A stretch of 7,054 nucleotides of DNA from JBBRMQ01 sp038230775 (GTDB lineage: Bacteria; Acidobacteriota; Thermoanaerobaculia; Gp7-AA8). A program made the position numbers and the translations under genes. The notes under the pieces were generated by a model. It saw only the letters and a program-made list of their open reading frames with translations, was not told the origin of the DNA and did not search any database. Location of the stretch: assembly GCA_038230775.1 (NCBI GenBank), contig JBBRMQ010000228.1:1-7054 (forward strand), given 5' to 3'. Of the stretch, positions 1 through 6,333 are shown piece by piece; within the stretch, counting starts at the first letter, position 1; every line of letters begins with the position of its first letter.

Positions 1-23
1 CTCGGTTTTCGTTCTACCGGTTC

Positions 24-42
24 TACAGCCTTACAGCCTTAC
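24..42. repeat. 8-bp tandem repeat beside the methyltransferase stop
   Basis: TACAGCCT occurs twice in a row (24-31 and 32-39), followed by TAC. It runs into the methyltransferase stop codon (TAA on the minus strand, 41-39). Just before it, GTTCTAC occurs twice (11-17 and 20-26). It is seen directly. It could be a small intergenic simple repeat or coincidence at this length; no function is assigned. Confidence 0.5.
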
Positions 43-836
43 TCGCTTTCCGCGACGATCAGATCCTGATACGTGAGTGGATCGGGATTGACGGACCAGG
101 CACCGCGTGAAAGGAGGCGGCTGCGCAGACCGCGCGAGCGCAGCGCCTCCATCACCACGTCGATGTCGAAAGCGATCGCCGCTTCGACATCCTCCGGATC
201 CTGCACCGCCCACCATGACTCGGGAAATGTGTGGAACGGTTTGTCCGCCACTCCGTCTCGCACCTTCTCGCGAGCGGCGTCATCGAGAAGAAACATCGTC
301 ATCACCGCGCGCCCGCCGGGCTTCAGCACGCGCGCCGTCTCCGCGATGTATCGCGCGGCGGCTTCGGGTCGCAGGTGCGTGAGGATCGATGCGAGGAAAA
401 CGAGATCGACGGATTGTTCGGCGCAAGGAAACACGAAATCGACCGGAGCAATCTTCCCGCGCGGGTTGTAGTGCTCGTTGTAGACGTCGACGGTCTCGAA
501 CACGAAGTTCGGATGGCGGCTCGTGATCTCGCGCCGGCACCACTCGATCGCGCGACGGGAAACATCGAAGCCCGCATACGTCCCGGTCGTCAGGTACCGC
601 GTGAGTGGCACGGCCAGTCGTCCGACGCCGCACGCGACATCGAGCACGCGCTCATGCGGCTGCAGCGCTCCGGCACCTGTCGCCAGGTGGAAGAGATGCT
701 CGCCAACCGCGACAAAGTCCCCCGATCCCACCGCGTGCGCCCGAAGACGCGACGGCTGCATCAGCGGACGACGGCCGGTCAGAAGGTCCCACGCATCCAG
801 TGCTACGAGCTTCGCAACGCGAAGTCTTTCCTTCAC
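39..836 (-). CDS. Class I SAM-dependent methyltransferase
   Basis: This is a soluble methyltransferase that should transfer a methyl group from S-adenosylmethionine; the acceptor is unknown. With the GTG start at 836 it has 265 residues. Motif I is the glycine-rich VLDVACGVGRLAVPL (about residues 64-78), followed by the acidic end of strand 2 (GFDVS, about 90-94). An acidic strand-3 region follows (FETVDVYN), then VDLVFLASILTHL (motif IV/post-motif region) and the RVLKPGGRAVMTMFL motif typical of the ubiE/Methyltransf_11-25 type. The open frame extends to a TTG at 890, giving 283 residues. That TTG lies inside a heptamer tandem repeat and neither start has a clear Shine-Dalgarno. I prefer GTG because the family-like N-terminus (a basic helix, then LTGRRPLMQPSRLR) begins there. 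It lies 122 bases after the secreted-protein gene on the same strand, so co-transcription is possible but not shown. The fold is near certain; substrate and start are not. Confidence 0.9.
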   Translation of the reverse strand: MKERLRVAKLVALDAWDLLTGRRPLMQPSRLRAHAVGSGDFVAVGEHLFHLATGAGALQPHERVLDVACGVGRLAVPLTRYLTTGTYAGFDVSRRAIEWCRREITSRHPNFVFETVDVYNEHYNPRGKIAPVDFVFPCAEQSVDLVFLASILTHLRPEAAARYIAETARVLKPGGRAVMTMFLLDDAAREKVRDGVADKPFHTFPESWWAVQDPEDVEAAIAFDIDVVMEALRSRGLRSRLLSRGAWSVNPDPLTYQDLIVAESE

Positions 837-884
837 CCGCGAGAGAATACGCGAGGAGGGGCCGAGCCCGTCCCCACATGGTTT

Positions 885-905
885 TGACAACCGACAACCG
901 ACAAC
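885..905. repeat. Heptanucleotide tandem repeat (GACAACC x3)
   Basis: GACAACC, GACAACC and GACAACG follow each other directly; the third copy differs in its last base. On the minus strand this reads GTTGTCG-type units just upstream of the methyltransferase gene. The possible TTG start at 890 lies in the first copy. It resembles the short tandemly repeated heptamers known between genes in some bacteria such as heterocystous cyanobacteria (STRR), but I infer only resemblance in form. Confidence 0.7.
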
Positions 906-958
906 GCGAGCGCAGCGAGCTCCGTCACGAAGTCTGACTCACGCGCGATCCGAGCGCG

Positions 959-1765
959 TCAGTGACCGTGGGAATGCCGCTCGAACGCCTTCATCATCGG
1001 ATTGTCGACGCGCGTGTAGCCGGCGGGCACCTGCCATACGGAGGCCGGGATCGATCCATGTTTGATCTCGGTGACCTCGCTGCCCACGACCGTCTTGTGC
1101 CCCATGATCTCGACCGTGGTGCGAGTCGAAAGTGGATAGCCCTTCATGTCCTTCATCTGCTCGCGCATCTTCGTGGCGGCGCTGGCCATCGGACCCATCG
1201 ACGCCATCGTGTTCTTCATTCCCTCGGCGTATTTCTTATAGGCGTCCCACATCTGCACCGGAACGTTCAGCTCCGTCGAGAGGCACTCTTCGGTGTTCGA
1301 CATCTGTCCCATGGCCATGGTCCACACGGTGCACGAGTAACCCGCGATCTTGCGCGTGACGCCGGTGTTCTGCACCTTGACGTCGAGCATGCTGCCCATC
1401 GCGCCTTCCATCTTCTTGCGATCGGCCGGTGATTGATCGTCCATCTTCGCGTGCATCTTCTTCATCTCGGGGCTATTCATCTGCTCGTTCATCTTCGCGG
1501 ACATCTGTTCGAAGTCCGCGGGCGTCATGACGTAGTAGGTCTTCTTCCGGTTATCGATGGTGGTCATCTCACCGCTCTTGGCATCGATGATGGATTCCTT
1601 TCCGTCGCCATGCGCCCTGCGCATGTGATCCTTCGAGAAGTAGCTGACGGCGGTGGAGATCTGGCCGTCGGCCGCCGTCACTCTCGAGGTCATGGTGAGA
1701 TCGTCGGCAAACAGTGAGACCGCCGTACCGGCGATGATGACCAGACCGCAGAGGATGCTTCGCAT
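959..1765 (-). CDS. Secreted Met-rich DUF4412-like protein
   Basis: A 268-residue exported protein. Residues 1-20 form a signal peptide (MRS, then hydrophobic ILCGLVIIAGTAVSLFA), with cleavage probably before DD. The mature part has the pattern I associate with DUF4412: an R-x-x-G stretch, SIIDAKSGEMTTIDNRKKTYYVM (about 58-80), then an acidic/Met segment, then NTGVTRKIAGYSC (about 133-145). Only two cysteines remain after cleavage (145 and 161), so a disulfide is possible. Methionine is very common at 80-125 and 180-210, and the chain ends in HSHGH. Metal binding is thinkable but not shown. An in-frame ATG at 1798 overlaps the upstream stop as ATGA, but it has no good Shine-Dalgarno and would put 11 polar residues before the signal peptide. 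The ATG at 1765 has AGGAG five bases upstream. It is the last gene of the zinc-ribbon operon; its function is unknown. Confidence 0.85.
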   Translation of the reverse strand: MRSILCGLVIIAGTAVSLFADDLTMTSRVTAADGQISTAVSYFSKDHMRRAHGDGKESIIDAKSGEMTTIDNRKKTYYVMTPADFEQMSAKMNEQMNSPEMKKMHAKMDDQSPADRKKMEGAMGSMLDVKVQNTGVTRKIAGYSCTVWTMAMGQMSNTEECLSTELNVPVQMWDAYKKYAEGMKNTMASMGPMASAATKMREQMKDMKGYPLSTRTTVEIMGHKTVVGSEVTEIKHGSIPASVWQVPAGYTRVDNPMMKAFERHSHGH

Positions 1766-1770
1766 GGATT

Positions 1771-1775
1771 CTCCT
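1771..1775 (-). promoter_or_regulatory. Shine-Dalgarno deciding the start at 1765
   Basis: On the minus strand AGGAG lies five bases before the ATG at 1765. This fixes the start of the secreted protein directly at its signal peptide, rather than at the earlier ATG at 1798 that overlaps the preceding stop codon. Confidence 0.75.
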
Positions 1776-1794
1776 GGTTGTCTTGGTGTCGCGT

Positions 1795-2610
1795 TCATTT
1801 CATTTTCTCCAGGATCTTGCGCGCGATTGCGCTTTCGTTCTCGAACTCGTTGGGGTACTCGCGCGAATTCACGACAATGTATGTATCGCCCTTCAGAACG
1901 TGAAGAACACCCGCGGCGTGAGAGTACGCTTCGTCGCCGATGTCAGGCACCACGGTGAGAAGGCCTTTGTTGAATCCCTTCGCCACCGACAGAGCCGCCT
2001 TCCCTCCTGTCCAGATCGTATCGACCTGCGCGGAGCGGTCTACGTCCGTGAAGTAGGAGCAGCTCGTCTCGTACACCTTGAGGCTGACGATTTTCTTCCC
2101 GAGAATCGCGCCCATTTCCTCGCGCGTGATGGCGGAGCATGGCTTCGATTTCTCTGCAGCGGCGGTCGCGGCGTCGGTCACCGATTGCGGCTCGCTCGCG
2201 GTCGTTTCCGTTTCCGCACTCGGCGGTTCGACCGCCGCCTGTGAGTCCGTGGTGGCAATCGTAGTCGTGGTCGTGGTCGTGCTCGTCACGGCAACGGTCG
2301 ACAGTACCGGCGTGACCGCCGCTGCCGCGACGGGCGCAGCAACGACGGCGCGATTTCTCAGAAAGAACCATCCACCGATTCCGAGTGCGACGATCGCGAT
2401 GACGGCGATGAGCACGGGCATCATGGAACTCTTCGAGGGCGGATTCACCACTACCGTTTGGCGAACGTGCTCAGGTCCGATTGCACTCGCTGCCGAGATA
2501 TTGGGATCGGCTGCGGCCTGAACCGGCTGAGTCCACGCCGCGCCGCACTGGTCGCAGAACGCCTGCTCGGCCGGCAATTGTTTTCCGCATGATGCACACA
2601 CTTTGTTCAT
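1795..2610 (-). CDS. Zinc-ribbon, membrane-anchored protein with Thr-rich stalk
   Basis: A 271-residue protein of unknown function. Residues 1-23 form a zinc ribbon (CASCG, then CDQCG; Cys 5, 8, 19, 22) of the zinc_ribbon_2 type, which should lie in the cytoplasm. A single membrane helix spans about 63-84 (MMPVLIAVIAIVALGIGGWFF) and is followed by RNR, giving mixed topology cues. Then comes an Ala/Thr-rich low-complexity linker with seven threonines in a row (111-117), up to about residue 155. A compact C-terminal domain (158-271) begins CSAITREEMGAILG and has a second cysteine in CSYF (184). This layout recalls DUF3558-like extracytoplasmic domains, but I am not sure of that family. The domain is related to that of the preceding gene (T-x-EE-x(4)-G..V.S, and later V..IGDEAY / LGDDALY). 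The ATG at 2610 has AGGGGAG in the 15-base gap after the preceding stop. Its own TGA overlaps a possible ATG at 1798. Confidence 0.88.
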   Translation of the reverse strand: MNKVCASCGKQLPAEQAFCDQCGAAWTQPVQAAADPNISAASAIGPEHVRQTVVVNPPSKSSMMPVLIAVIAIVALGIGGWFFLRNRAVVAAPVAAAAVTPVLSTVAVTSTTTTTTTIATTDSQAAVEPPSAETETTASEPQSVTDAATAAAEKSKPCSAITREEMGAILGKKIVSLKVYETSCSYFTDVDRSAQVDTIWTGGKAALSVAKGFNKGLLTVVPDIGDEAYSHAAGVLHVLKGDTYIVVNSREYPNEFENESAIARKILEKMK

Positions 2611-2625
2611 GAGCTTCTCCCCTGG

Positions 2626-3516
2626 TCAGATCTTCGACAGAACTTTCTCGGCCATCTGGCGCGCCATCAGCCGCGCCTTCGTCTCGTACTCGTCGCCGCG
2701 ATCCTTGGCGGCGCCGTGAATGATGCCGGCGGCGCCGCTGACGGCATCCGGCTGCGCCAACGAGCCCGCGACGGGATCGCCCTTCATGGTGTCTTTGAGT
2801 TTCTCCAGCTCTTTCACCTGCTCTGGCGAACCGAGAGGTTGCGCGAACATCTTCTTGGCCTGTTCTCCCTGCGCCACCATCTGAAGCATTGGCGGCGTGA
2901 TCTGCACCACCACGTTGTCTTTTCTCACGTAGAGAGTGTTGAATGCGCCGTAGAGCGCGTCGTCACCGAGCCCGGCAACCGTGTCCGCCTTCCCGCCGAA
3001 CGCGTTGCGCGTGACGGTGCGCGCAGCGTCGACATCCTGCGTCGCATCCGCCACGTCGTCCTTGGGCTCAATCTCGATTCCCGCCTCGAAACCCGGCGTA
3101 TCGGTCTTGTACAACGCATGCCACTTCGACTGCCTCTCGATCGACGTGACTGGACGGCCGATGATCTCGCTGACTTCCTCCTTGGTGAGGAATGCCGAGC
3201 CGGTCTCCGATGAGCTGGAGCGATGTCCACCCTTGGACGCCGGGAGAGCGGCGGTAATTCCGTTGTCCTTCTGCCACTGCGCGACTTTGTGGCGGCCGAC
3301 GTAGTAGGCGCCGACGCCCGCGGCGAGCAGGACTCCGCCGCCGAGCACGAGCACGATCAGAACGATCTTGAGTGCCGAAGTCCCGGTTGCCGCTGCCGCG
3401 ACCGGTGGTGCCGGCGCGGTTTGCGCGGGTGTCGCGGAATTCGTCGCGCCGCACGAACCGCAGAACTTTCCATCAGCCGCGATCGGCTTGCCACAGGTGC
3501 CACAGAATGCTGCCAT
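2626..3516 (-). CDS. Zinc-ribbon, membrane-anchored protein, paralog of the next gene
   Basis: A 296-residue protein of unknown function with the same plan as its neighbours. A zinc ribbon occupies residues 1-23 (CGTCG and CGSCG; Cys 5, 8, 19, 22), followed by an Ala/Pro linker. One membrane helix lies at about 49-72 (LKIVLIVLVLGGGVLLAAGVG). A basic/Ser-rich linker (GRHK to SSSSE) leads to a domain from about 108 to 208 starting FLTKEEVSEIIGRPVTSIE and containing AGLGDDALYGAFNTLYVRKDNVVVQI. The tail (about 210-296) is charged and probably helical, ending ARLMARQMAEKVLSKI. Unlike the paralog encoded next, its extracytoplasmic domain has no cysteine. The ATG at 3516 is preceded by AGAGGAG in the 15-base gap after the upstream stop, so the start is well supported. 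It is probably translated from the same message as its neighbours. Confidence 0.88.
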   Translation of the reverse strand: MAAFCGTCGKPIAADGKFCGSCGATNSATPAQTAPAPPVAAAATGTSALKIVLIVLVLGGGVLLAAGVGAYYVGRHKVAQWQKDNGITAALPASKGGHRSSSSETGSAFLTKEEVSEIIGRPVTSIERQSKWHALYKTDTPGFEAGIEIEPKDDVADATQDVDAARTVTRNAFGGKADTVAGLGDDALYGAFNTLYVRKDNVVVQITPPMLQMVAQGEQAKKMFAQPLGSPEQVKELEKLKDTMKGDPVAGSLAQPDAVSGAAGIIHGAAKDRGDEYETKARLMARQMAEKVLSKI

Positions 3517-3531
3517 CGTTCTCTCCTCTTG

Positions 3532-5094
3532 TTACTCGCCGCACTTGATGTTGGGCGGCGTCTGTTGAATGACGTGTTTCTCTCCCATGTCGAGCTCCTT
3601 CGTTCCTTCCGCGGTCTTGCCGAGGGCGGTGGCGTCGTAGCCGACATTGGCGTGCACATCGAACGTCGTTTTCTTGCATGGAATGAGGACCAGTGGGCCG
3701 GAATCGAGGTGGCTGGCGGCCATCACCATCTCGACGTGCGCAGCCGCTTGGCTCTTGAGCGTCTTCTTGACGGCATCGACGAGCTTCGAACCGATCTCGG
3801 TCTTCGAGAGCAGCTCCGCGACGCGGTCGGAAACCGTGGCCGGAATCGCTGCCGTCAGCTTGTCGAAACCCGTCGCCTTCTCGAGGCCAAGGGTCAGCTC
3901 GATGCGCGGCATGGCGATCGCGAGGATGTACGCGAACGGGGCGATGCCCATCGACGACGAGCCGGTGATCTCCTGCTCGCTCTCCGGCGCCTGACCGTCC
4001 GCGGCCATCGAAGAACCGGAGACGCTGAAGCCCTGACCGCCGCCGTACTTGATCTTGAAGTGCCCTTCGGCCACCTCGTTCTTGCCGGACAGCGCGGGTT
4101 TGACGATCACCACTTCGCTGATGGCGAGGACGAACGGCAGTCCGCCGATCGGCATCGGCATCTCGAACGAAGTCGGCAGCTTGGTCTCCAGACCCTTGAG
4201 GTCTCCGTCGCCCTTCCGCGTGGCGACGAAGTCGATCGTCACGTCGCCGCGGAGATTCTTCGCCACGTACTTGAACTCTTCGACGACACCGTGGCTGATC
4301 TGGATGTCCGTCATCAGCCCGAAACTCTGCACGTGACCGCGGCCGGTGACGTCGACGTTCATCCCTTCGACCTCACCCTTGACATCGATGTCGAGATTGA
4401 GGCTGCCAGCCGCCTTCGTCGCCTTCGTCGTGAATTTCCACCCGCCCTCGGAGCCTGAGGCCTCGCCGGGCGTTCCGGCGACAGTCGCAACGCTGAGTGC
4501 GGGCGCGAATGCAAACGCCGGCGTCAGCGCCATCCCCGGAATCGATGCCGTGTCGCCGAACGTGACCGGTGCGTCGAAGTGAATGTGACCGTTCTCGATG
4601 GCGTCGGTCAGTGACGCTTTCTGCGTAGCGACAATGATGGAGTCACCGTGCAGCTCGACCGCCACGACTTTCTTCAACGCCAGACCTTGCAGCAACAGCA
4701 CGCTTCCGGGCTTCAGATCGCGGGTGGCGGGAACAGACGTGTTGAATACGAGCACGGCGCCGTCGGGACTGATGCCCTCGAACGTCTTCTTCGTCGTCGC
4801 CGCGTCGAGGACCACCGTCTCCGGCTGATAGGTGACTTCGAACTTCGATTCGGGAAGCGCAGTGAGGTCATAGACCGCGTTGACGGATGCGACGCCCGCC
4901 AGGGGCGGAGGCGCGTGGCCGCGCGTGAGCACATACGTCGCGATCCCGCCGGCAAACACCACCAACGCGAGCACGGCAACGATCTTCGCAGTCCGGTTCG
5001 GACCGGCAGGAGTCGTCAGTGTGTTCCCGCACTTCGGACAGAACTTCTGCTCCGGAAGCACAGCGGTGCCGCATCGACCACAAAATTTCGCCAT
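3532..5094 (-). CDS. Large zinc-ribbon, membrane-anchored protein, first gene of the operon
   Basis: A 520-residue protein of unknown function. Residues 1-23 form a zinc ribbon (CGRCG and CPKCG; Cys 5, 8, 19, 22). One membrane helix lies at about 37-57 (KIVAVLALVVFAGGIATYVL). The rest, about 460 residues, should lie outside the cytoplasm and looks rich in beta strands. Its first part (about 70-180) reads VLVFNTSVPATRDLKPGSVLLLQG and VVAVELHGDSIIVATQKASLTDAI, a pattern like beta-sandwich domains of secreted proteins. A glycine/Met-rich middle follows, then a helical stretch (about 405-460). Cys 473 and Cys 518 are the only cysteines outside the ribbon and could pair. The open frame continues upstream to a TTG at 5223, but the ATG at 5094 places the ribbon exactly as in the two paralogs. 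The 43 extra residues would also read through a repeat. No clear Shine-Dalgarno is seen before 5094, only an A-run. The extracytoplasmic domain differs from those of the two following genes. Confidence 0.87.
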   Translation of the reverse strand: MAKFCGRCGTAVLPEQKFCPKCGNTLTTPAGPNRTAKIVAVLALVVFAGGIATYVLTRGHAPPPLAGVASVNAVYDLTALPESKFEVTYQPETVVLDAATTKKTFEGISPDGAVLVFNTSVPATRDLKPGSVLLLQGLALKKVVAVELHGDSIIVATQKASLTDAIENGHIHFDAPVTFGDTASIPGMALTPAFAFAPALSVATVAGTPGEASGSEGGWKFTTKATKAAGSLNLDIDVKGEVEGMNVDVTGRGHVQSFGLMTDIQISHGVVEEFKYVAKNLRGDVTIDFVATRKGDGDLKGLETKLPTSFEMPMPIGGLPFVLAISEVVIVKPALSGKNEVAEGHFKIKYGGGQGFSVSGSSMAADGQAPESEQEITGSSSMGIAPFAYILAIAMPRIELTLGLEKATGFDKLTAAIPATVSDRVAELLSKTEIGSKLVDAVKKTLKSQAAAHVEMVMAASHLDSGPLVLIPCKKTTFDVHANVGYDATALGKTAEGTKELDMGEKHVIQQTPPNIKCGE

Positions 5095-5117
5095 TTTTTT
5101 GTTCTGGATCGCGGTCG

Positions 5118-5165
5118 CTTTGACAAGCTCAGAACAGGCCAGAGGTGCGAGGCCGAGCGGGTCGG
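5118..5165. repeat. Dispersed-type FDKLRTG repeat
   Basis: The stretch from 5118 to 5140 holds the core GACAAGCTCAG followed by AACAGGCC, and its plus strand translates as FDKLRTG. The following CCGAGCGGGTCGGA-like stretch (about 5152-5165) resembles the partner half CCGAGCGTGTCGAA. Such GACAAGCTCAG / CTGAGCTTGTC repeats are, to my knowledge, scattered between genes in many environmental bacterial genomes, where they give spurious peptides such as FDKLRTG or LSLSKG. Only one degenerate copy is in this window, so the dispersed nature is from memory and not seen here. Confidence 0.5.
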
Positions 5166-5377
5166 ATGATCGTGAGGGAGTTGCACCATACACCCGCCTA
5201 ACGCAGCGGCCTAATGTGTGCAAACAAGCACATCAGCAGCACTTCAATCGAACGGCGAGCCGGCGCAGATAGCAGCAGCGAGAGCTCCATGAAGAGGATC
5301 AGAGCGCGCGCGGGCGGATGGAGGCCGCGGAAATGTCACCAGCGGTCGATTTGGAGGAATGAGCGGTTAGGCGGAGT

Positions 5378-5503
5378 GCGCTGCGCGCGCGCCAACACTA
5401 AGGACGGGCGCAGCCCGATGTGTGGCGCCAGTCCTCTGACTGGCGGCGGCCAGCCGGAGGGCTGGCTCCACACCTGCGCGCTGCGCGCGCCAGCGCAAGG
5501 ACG
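5378..5503. repeat. Composite palindromic element with flanking direct repeats
   Basis: Two hairpins sit inside a closing stem. The outer stem is GTGTGG (5420-5425) with CCACAC (5468-5473). Hairpin 1 is CGCCAGTC, loop CTCT, GACTGGCG (5426-5445, 8 pairs). Hairpin 2 is GCCAGCC, loop GGAG, GGCTGGC (5449-5466, 7 pairs). All pairs are exact, giving a three-way junction on a single strand. A smaller hairpin, CGGGC-GCA-GCCCG, lies just left (5405-5417). Imperfect direct repeats flank the unit: GCGCTGCGCGCGC at 5378-5390 and 5478-5490, each followed by CCAACACTAAGGACG-like or CCAGCGCAAGGACG sequence. It could be a REP-like or MITE-like insertion, or a structured leader element before the response regulator. 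It contains no protein gene. Confidence 0.65.
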
Positions 5504-5524
5504 CAAACCAGCAACGGTCCTCGC

Positions 5525-5530
5525 TATGAT
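5525..5530 (+). promoter_or_regulatory. Possible -10 box of the response regulator gene
   Basis: TATGAT lies 44 bases before the GTG start of the response regulator. No good -35 box is seen at the usual distance (the hexamer there is CGCAAA), so this is only a weak sigma-70-type candidate. Confidence 0.25.
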
Positions 5531-5574
5531 GCGCGCATGTCCCGCCGCACAACGTATCGCGTGGGAGCCACATC

Positions 5575-6333
5575 GTGACCTACCGCGCCCTCATCGTCGA
5601 CGACGAACGGCTCGGCCGCCAGAAAATCCGGTCGATGATTGCCGACCACGAAGACTTCGAGATCGTCGGCGAGTGTGCGAACGGAACGGAGGCTCTCGCC
5701 GAGATCCGGCGCCACAAGCCCGATCTCGTGTTTCTCGACGTGCAGATGCCGGGCAGCGACGCGTTCGAGGTCATCCGCAAGCTCAGAGGGGACCACATGC
5801 CGGCAATCATCTTCGTCACGGCGCATGACGAGTACGCGCTGCAGGCCTTCGAGGTCGAGGCGGTGGACTATCTTCTGAAGCCATTCGATCGACGGCGATT
5901 CAACGAGGCGCTGCGGCGCGTGCAGCATCGCATCGAGAGCGGCGGGCGCCGGGGCGTCGATGGCAAGATCCTCGAGGTCATCGGGCGCCTGTCGAAGAGA
6001 AAATGGTCGCGATTCATCGTCAAGTCGCGCGACCGGATGGTCTTCGTTCCCGCGAAGCAAGTCGACTGGATCGAGGCGGAAGGGAAAAACGTGCGCCTCC
6101 ATGTCGGCGGGGTGACGCATCTCATTCGCGACTCGATCGGCGAAGTGGAGACACGGCTGGACGAACAGGAATTCATGCGCATTCATCGCAAGTCGATCGT
6201 GAATCTGCGCAGCGTGGTGGAGATGCATCGCGGCGTCGGCGGCGATTACGTCGTCGTGCTCCGCGGCGGCGCGAGAGTCCCAGCCAGCCGCCGCTACTGG
6301 TCGCGTCTCAAACACTTCGGCATCTCGACGTGA
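5575..6333 (+). CDS. LytTR-family response regulator (LytR/AlgR type)
   Basis: A 252-residue two-component transcription regulator. The N-terminal receiver domain (about 1-120) has the acidic pair Asp9/Asp10 in IVDDE and the phospho-acceptor Asp55 in LVFLDVQMPG. It also has Thr82 in FVTAHDEYA and Lys102 in YLLKPF, so all key residues are present. The C-terminal LytTR DNA-binding domain (about 145-250) shows the usual VDWIEAEGKNVRLHV, FMRIHRKSIVNL and RGGARVPASRRYWSRLK features. Such proteins are normally phosphorylated by a LytS/YehU-type membrane sensor kinase, which is not seen here. Its target genes are unknown; the divergent zinc-ribbon operon is only a positional candidate. The GTG start at 5575 has GGGAG at 5563-5567, seven bases upstream, and the chain starts right at the receiver strand. 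The stop overlaps the next small ORF as GTGA. Confidence 0.96.
   Translation: MTYRALIVDDERLGRQKIRSMIADHEDFEIVGECANGTEALAEIRRHKPDLVFLDVQMPGSDAFEVIRKLRGDHMPAIIFVTAHDEYALQAFEVEAVDYLLKPFDRRRFNEALRRVQHRIESGGRRGVDGKILEVIGRLSKRKWSRFIVKSRDRMVFVPAKQVDWIEAEGKNVRLHVGGVTHLIRDSIGEVETRLDEQEFMRIHRKSIVNLRSVVEMHRGVGGDYVVVLRGGARVPASRRYWSRLKHFGIST

Larger units (their letters stand above)
5095..5574. other. Divergent intergenic region rich in repeats
   Basis: This 480-base stretch separates the leftward zinc-ribbon operon from the rightward response regulator gene, so it must hold the promoters of both. It contains the FDKLRTG-type repeat near 5118, a short hairpin at 5216-5231 (TGTGC, loop AAACAA, GCACA) and the composite palindromic element at 5378-5503. 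The open frames crossing it have no recognisable protein features and look non-coding. I see no convincing -35/-10 pair for the leftward operon. Confidence 0.6.

Noticed and set aside
231..887. 218-codon open frame on the plus strand.
   Set aside because: It is antisense to the methyltransferase and has no domain signature.
941..959. Hairpin ACGCGC, 7-base loop, GCGCGT next to the stop of the secreted-protein gene, as a possible terminator.
   Set aside because: The stem is only six pairs and no T-run follows on the minus strand, so an intrinsic terminator is not supported.
3223..4458. 411-codon open frame on the plus strand.
   Set aside because: It is antisense to two zinc-ribbon genes, has a charged low-complexity translation without domains, and is explained by GC-rich codon bias on the opposite strand.
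5095..5223. N-terminal extension of the 520-residue protein to TTG at 5223.
   Set aside because: It would place 43 residues before the zinc ribbon, unlike both paralogs, and would translate the FDKLRTG-type repeat region.
5194..5374. CCGCCTAAC (5194-5202) and GTTAGGCGG (5366-5374) form an exact 9-base inverted repeat whose inner parts fit the integron attC R-box consensus (RYYYAAC ... GTTRRRY).
   Set aside because: The 177-base span between R boxes is longer than usual for attC, no matching L boxes continue the pairing, and no integrase or cassette is seen. A 9-base inverted repeat in a GC-rich region of this size can arise by chance.
5524..6315. 263-codon open frame on the minus strand.
   Set aside because: It is the antisense shadow of the response regulator, whose receiver and LytTR motifs are complete; the antisense product has no recognisable feature.
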